Positions 5,269-6,995 of a stretch of DNA of 6,995 bases are shown piece after piece. The position numbers and the translations under genes were made by a program. Below the pieces are notes generated by a model. That model saw only the letters and a list, made by a program, of their open reading frames with translations, was not told where the DNA came from and searched no databases. Origin of the DNA: Bacillota bacterium (lineage in GTDB: Bacteria > Bacillota > Clostridia > Christensenellales > SZUA-584); NCBI GenBank assembly GCA_023399095.1, contig JAEWQS010000109.1:1-6995 (forward strand), in the 5' to 3' direction. Positions within the stretch are counted from its first letter, which is position 1, and the number at the start of each line of letters is the position of its first letter.

Positions 5269-6237
5269 ATGGATAGAGAACAAGAAATCGAACTTCAACA
5301 TTTTAAACAGAAAGTTCAAGATATCATTCATCTTTATTTGAATAAGTATTCTGATAATGGAATTAAACAAGCAAATTCTAAACGAGATATCTACTCTTTT
5401 TGGTTTAGTATTGTCTCAATAATATTGCCAATACTTTTTTCAATATTAGTAGTTATTTTGCCTTGCCCGACTATCTTAGACTCTTTCTATAGTATGTTTT
5501 ATATATGTTACCCATATATATTTATAGTTGTATTTATAATATTAATTGTTATTCTTTCTGTTAAAAAAAATCATTACAGCCAAGTGTTTGAATTCATTAG
5601 AGGTTATAATGATAAAGAAAAGATAAACGAGACTGAAGCTGGAAAAACGATTAAGACACTAAAAAGAAGCATGCAAAACTATACAAATCTTACAGGTACA
5701 TTATGTCAACAAATATCTTCTGGTAATAAAAGTCTCGTTAATCTATGCAATTGGCTTTGCGTATATATTTTGGATCGAATTTCTTCATCTGATGAAGATG
5801 GATTCTCGGTAAGTCTTTATGAAAAAGATGGTGATAACATTTGGATGCCTGCACATATTTCTAAGGTAAATGGTGCATCCCCCCCTGTTTTATATGGTAA
5901 GAAAAAAGACGATACAACTATAAGCGACGATAAGATTTCTGACTTTTATTTTTGTCATTGCATCTGTGACAAGAAAAATATATTGAATATCATACCAAAC
6001 AAAAAACGTATAAGAGTTGAATTCAAATTTAGAAGCAAGGAGAAAAGAAAACAAAATAAATTTAATCAATATGCCAATCTATTAGTTAAGATAAACGATA
6101 ATTGCAATGTTCTGATTGAGATAATAGCTCACAATAGTTCAATAATAGCCCCTGAGGATGAATTGCTAAAGTATTGTAGTGAAATACTTCCACCATATGG
6201 AGTCATAATACCTATGATATGGAGTATTGCTATTTAA
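5269..6237 (+). CDS. Unrecognised membrane protein: two transmembrane segments plus GAF-like cytoplasmic region
   Basis: A 322-residue protein I cannot name. The order is: a charged N-terminal helix (1-40); two membrane segments (about 43-65 and 76-98) with a short loop between them; a basic junction KKNH (99-102); a probable helical or coiled-coil stretch (about 103-150); and a soluble domain (about 155-320). The soluble domain resembles a GAF sensor: an entry helix VNLCNWLCVYILDRI, strand SVSLYEKDGDNIWMPAHIS, a cysteine/histidine patch FCHCICDKK (228-236), strands near 248-255 and 270-285 (LLVKINDNCNVLIEII), and a final helix and strand (EDELLKYCSEILPPYGVIIP). The GAF call rests on pattern only. 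ATG 5269 has GGGGTG seven bases upstream. The gene is much more AT-rich than the transporter before it or the DUF2148 gene after it, suggesting horizontal acquisition. It is followed 35 bp later by a small basic-protein gene in the same direction. Confidence 0.8.
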   Translation: MDREQEIELQHFKQKVQDIIHLYLNKYSDNGIKQANSKRDIYSFWFSIVSIILPILFSILVVILPCPTILDSFYSMFYICYPYIFIVVFIILIVILSVKKNHYSQVFEFIRGYNDKEKINETEAGKTIKTLKRSMQNYTNLTGTLCQQISSGNKSLVNLCNWLCVYILDRISSSDEDGFSVSLYEKDGDNIWMPAHISKVNGASPPVLYGKKKDDTTISDDKISDFYFCHCICDKKNILNIIPNKKRIRVEFKFRSKEKRKQNKFNQYANLLVKINDNCNVLIEIIAHNSSIIAPEDELLKYCSEILPPYGVIIPMIWSIAI

Positions 6238-6272
6238 TACTGTTTTGCATAAAATATAAGGAGGTGAAATAT

Positions 6273-6500
6273 ATGAAAAAGAGAAAATATAGCAAGAAAA
6301 ATCTAACAATAACTGTAAGCGCTGATTTGAAAACAAAAATTTATAATGATGAGATGAAAAGGATTTTAGATATTAAAATGCCTCTTGTTAAGGTTCAACG
6401 TGAACAAACTTTAGATTATTTGGATTGTATTCTTACAGATGTGGCAAAACAAAAGGCAAAATCATCTTATAGAACTAACCATTTTATATATAGTAAATAA
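6273..6500 (+). CDS. Small basic protein of unknown function, second gene of the AT-rich unit
   Basis: A 75-residue, lysine-rich protein I do not recognise. The N-terminal KKRKYSKKN is strongly basic and is followed by LTITVSADLKTKI, a strand-then-helix pattern loosely like ribbon-helix-helix DNA-binding proteins, then a helix containing TLDYLDCILTDVAKQKAK (46-63). No signal peptide or membrane segment is seen. The frame is open back to 6219, overlapping the preceding gene, but ATG 6273 has a near-perfect AAGGAGGTGA site just upstream and is the clear start. It shares the low GC of the 322-residue gene and lies 35 bp behind it with no terminator between, so the two are probably co-transcribed. 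It could be a regulator, an antitoxin-like partner or a nucleic-acid-binding accessory; this is speculation. No clear terminator follows; TGACT/AGTCA near 6507-6526 is weak and lacks a T-run. Confidence 0.7.
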   Translation: MKKRKYSKKNLTITVSADLKTKIYNDEMKRILDIKMPLVKVQREQTLDYLDCILTDVAKQKAKSSYRTNHFIYSK

Positions 6501-6569
6501 TATATAATGACTTAATGGATCTAGTCAAAATTCACTTTAATAATATCAGTTAACCTTAAATTGTGTAAT

Positions 6570-6600
6570 AAAAAAGCCGCCCATACGCCCATGAGCGGCT
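6570..6600 (-). terminator. Intrinsic terminator of the DUF2148 gene
   Basis: On the minus strand the stem AGCCGC (6600-6595) pairs with GCGGCT (6580-6575), with three further inner pairs after one mismatch, and is followed by six T residues (6575-6570). It begins ten bases past the stop codon at 6610. On the plus strand there is no T-run after the stem, so it should not stop transcription of the 75-residue gene. Confidence 0.85.
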
Positions 6601-6609
6601 CATCGAATA

Positions 6610-6995
6610 TTACTTCTTTCTGTCGAAGAAGGGTGATTTGCCCGAAGCCGACAGCGGAATCGCCATCGCGATTTTGACATCGCTATCCATAACCCCAAGG
6701 CTCAGCGCCGCTTTGCCCGCCGAAAACATGATACGGTTATCGATACGCGCATCCGCCGCTATGGAAACCGCCGACCCGAGCGCAATCCCTAAATCCATCG
6801 GGTCGTATACGCAGACGCCGTTTTTGTCCGTGCAGTCGGTGCAGTTTTCAAAGTTGCAGTAGGCGCAGCCTTCCTGCAGCTTGCGTGTGTCAAGCGTGGT
6901 GCCGACCATCACCACAACCTCGCTGCTGCGAATGCAGCTTGCGTCCCGAATGAAAAAACCATAGTTCAAAACCTCTGAAAGGCGCTCCATTTCAT
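6610..6995 (-). CDS. DUF2148 family ferredoxin-like protein (C-terminal part, 5' end outside window)
   Basis: The gene enters from the right edge on the minus strand and ends with TAA at 6610. The visible 128 codons match the C-terminal two thirds of DUF2148 (COG4739), uncharacterised proteins said to contain a ferredoxin-like domain. Counting from the internal Met at 6990, cysteines 42, 45, 50, 53 and 60 form C-x2-C-x4-C-x2-C-x6-C (GCAYCNFENCTDC...GVCVYDP), suggesting an iron-sulfur cluster or metal site. After it come DLGIALGSAVSIAADARIDN (66-85), typical of the family, and the end PLSASGKSPFFDRK. The Met at 6990 lacks the N-terminal part expected for a protein of about 180 residues, and the frame stays open to the edge, so it is treated as internal. 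Its higher GC contrasts with the AT-rich unit next door. The biochemical role is unknown. Confidence 0.85.
   Translation of the reverse strand, partial: EMERLSEVLNYGFFIRDASCIRSSEVVVMVGTTLDTRKLQEGCAYCNFENCTDCTDKNGVCVYDPMDLGIALGSAVSIAADARIDNRIMFSAGKAALSLGVMDSDVKIAMAIPLSASGKSPFFDRKK

Noticed and set aside
6507..6526. TGACT...AGTCA hairpin after the 75-residue gene as a terminator
   Set aside because: Only five base pairs with a ten-base loop and no T-run after it.
6638..6862. Plus-strand frame opposite the DUF2148 gene
   Set aside because: Antisense shadow of a gene with a recognisable cysteine motif and its own terminator.
1..6995. CRISPR arrays, tRNA or rRNA genes, insertion sequences, attachment-site repeats
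   Set aside because: No regularly spaced repeats, transposase motifs, tRNA-like cloverleaf or paired flanking repeats were seen by eye on either strand.

Overview
This window looks like a chromosomal or genomic-island stretch from an anaerobic low-to-mid-GC Firmicute, probably a clostridium-like bacterium. The evidence is GGAGG-type Shine-Dalgarno sites before almost every gene, consensus sigma-A promoters, an ACR3-type arsenite pump with clostridial-looking ArsR proteins, and a cysteine-rich DUF2148 ferredoxin-like protein of a kind common in anaerobes. The species cannot be named from this sequence.

Positions 1-3334 hold an arsenic-resistance locus read on the minus strand as two consecutive transcription units, each opening with its own ArsR repressor, promoter and candidate operator. 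Unit 1 runs arsR1 (3242-2922) then acr3 (2884-1775), from a promoter at 3305-3334. Unit 2 runs arsR2 (1675-1310), an ArsP/DUF318-type permease (1269-265) and arsC (244 to beyond the left edge), from a promoter at 1728-1756 whose -10 box is overlapped by a perfect 16-bp inverted repeat. ArsC would reduce arsenate to arsenite, Acr3 would export arsenite, and the permease would probably handle methylated or organic trivalent arsenicals or a related thiophilic species. The two operators look different, so the units are probably sensed and controlled separately.

Positions 3243-3498 hold the arsR1 control region and a short plus-strand open frame, probably a gene remnant. Positions 3493-5140 hold a divergent pair: a Crp/Fnr-family regulator (minus) and a YdcZ/DUF606-type inner-membrane transporter (plus). 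Their 85-bp intergenic region carries a 22-bp near-perfect palindrome at 4177-4198. It sits inside the regulator's own promoter and at about -41.5 relative to the inferred transporter start, which suggests autorepression combined with activation of the transporter.

Positions 5141-6570 form a distinctly AT-rich island. It holds a short leader-like ORF, an unrecognised 322-residue protein (two membrane segments plus a GAF-like cytoplasmic region) and a small basic 75-residue protein in the same operon. This is the best candidate for an undescribed system, but its function cannot be read from the sequence. At the right edge, a DUF2148 protein gene enters from outside the window on the minus strand and ends at a clear intrinsic terminator (6570-6600).
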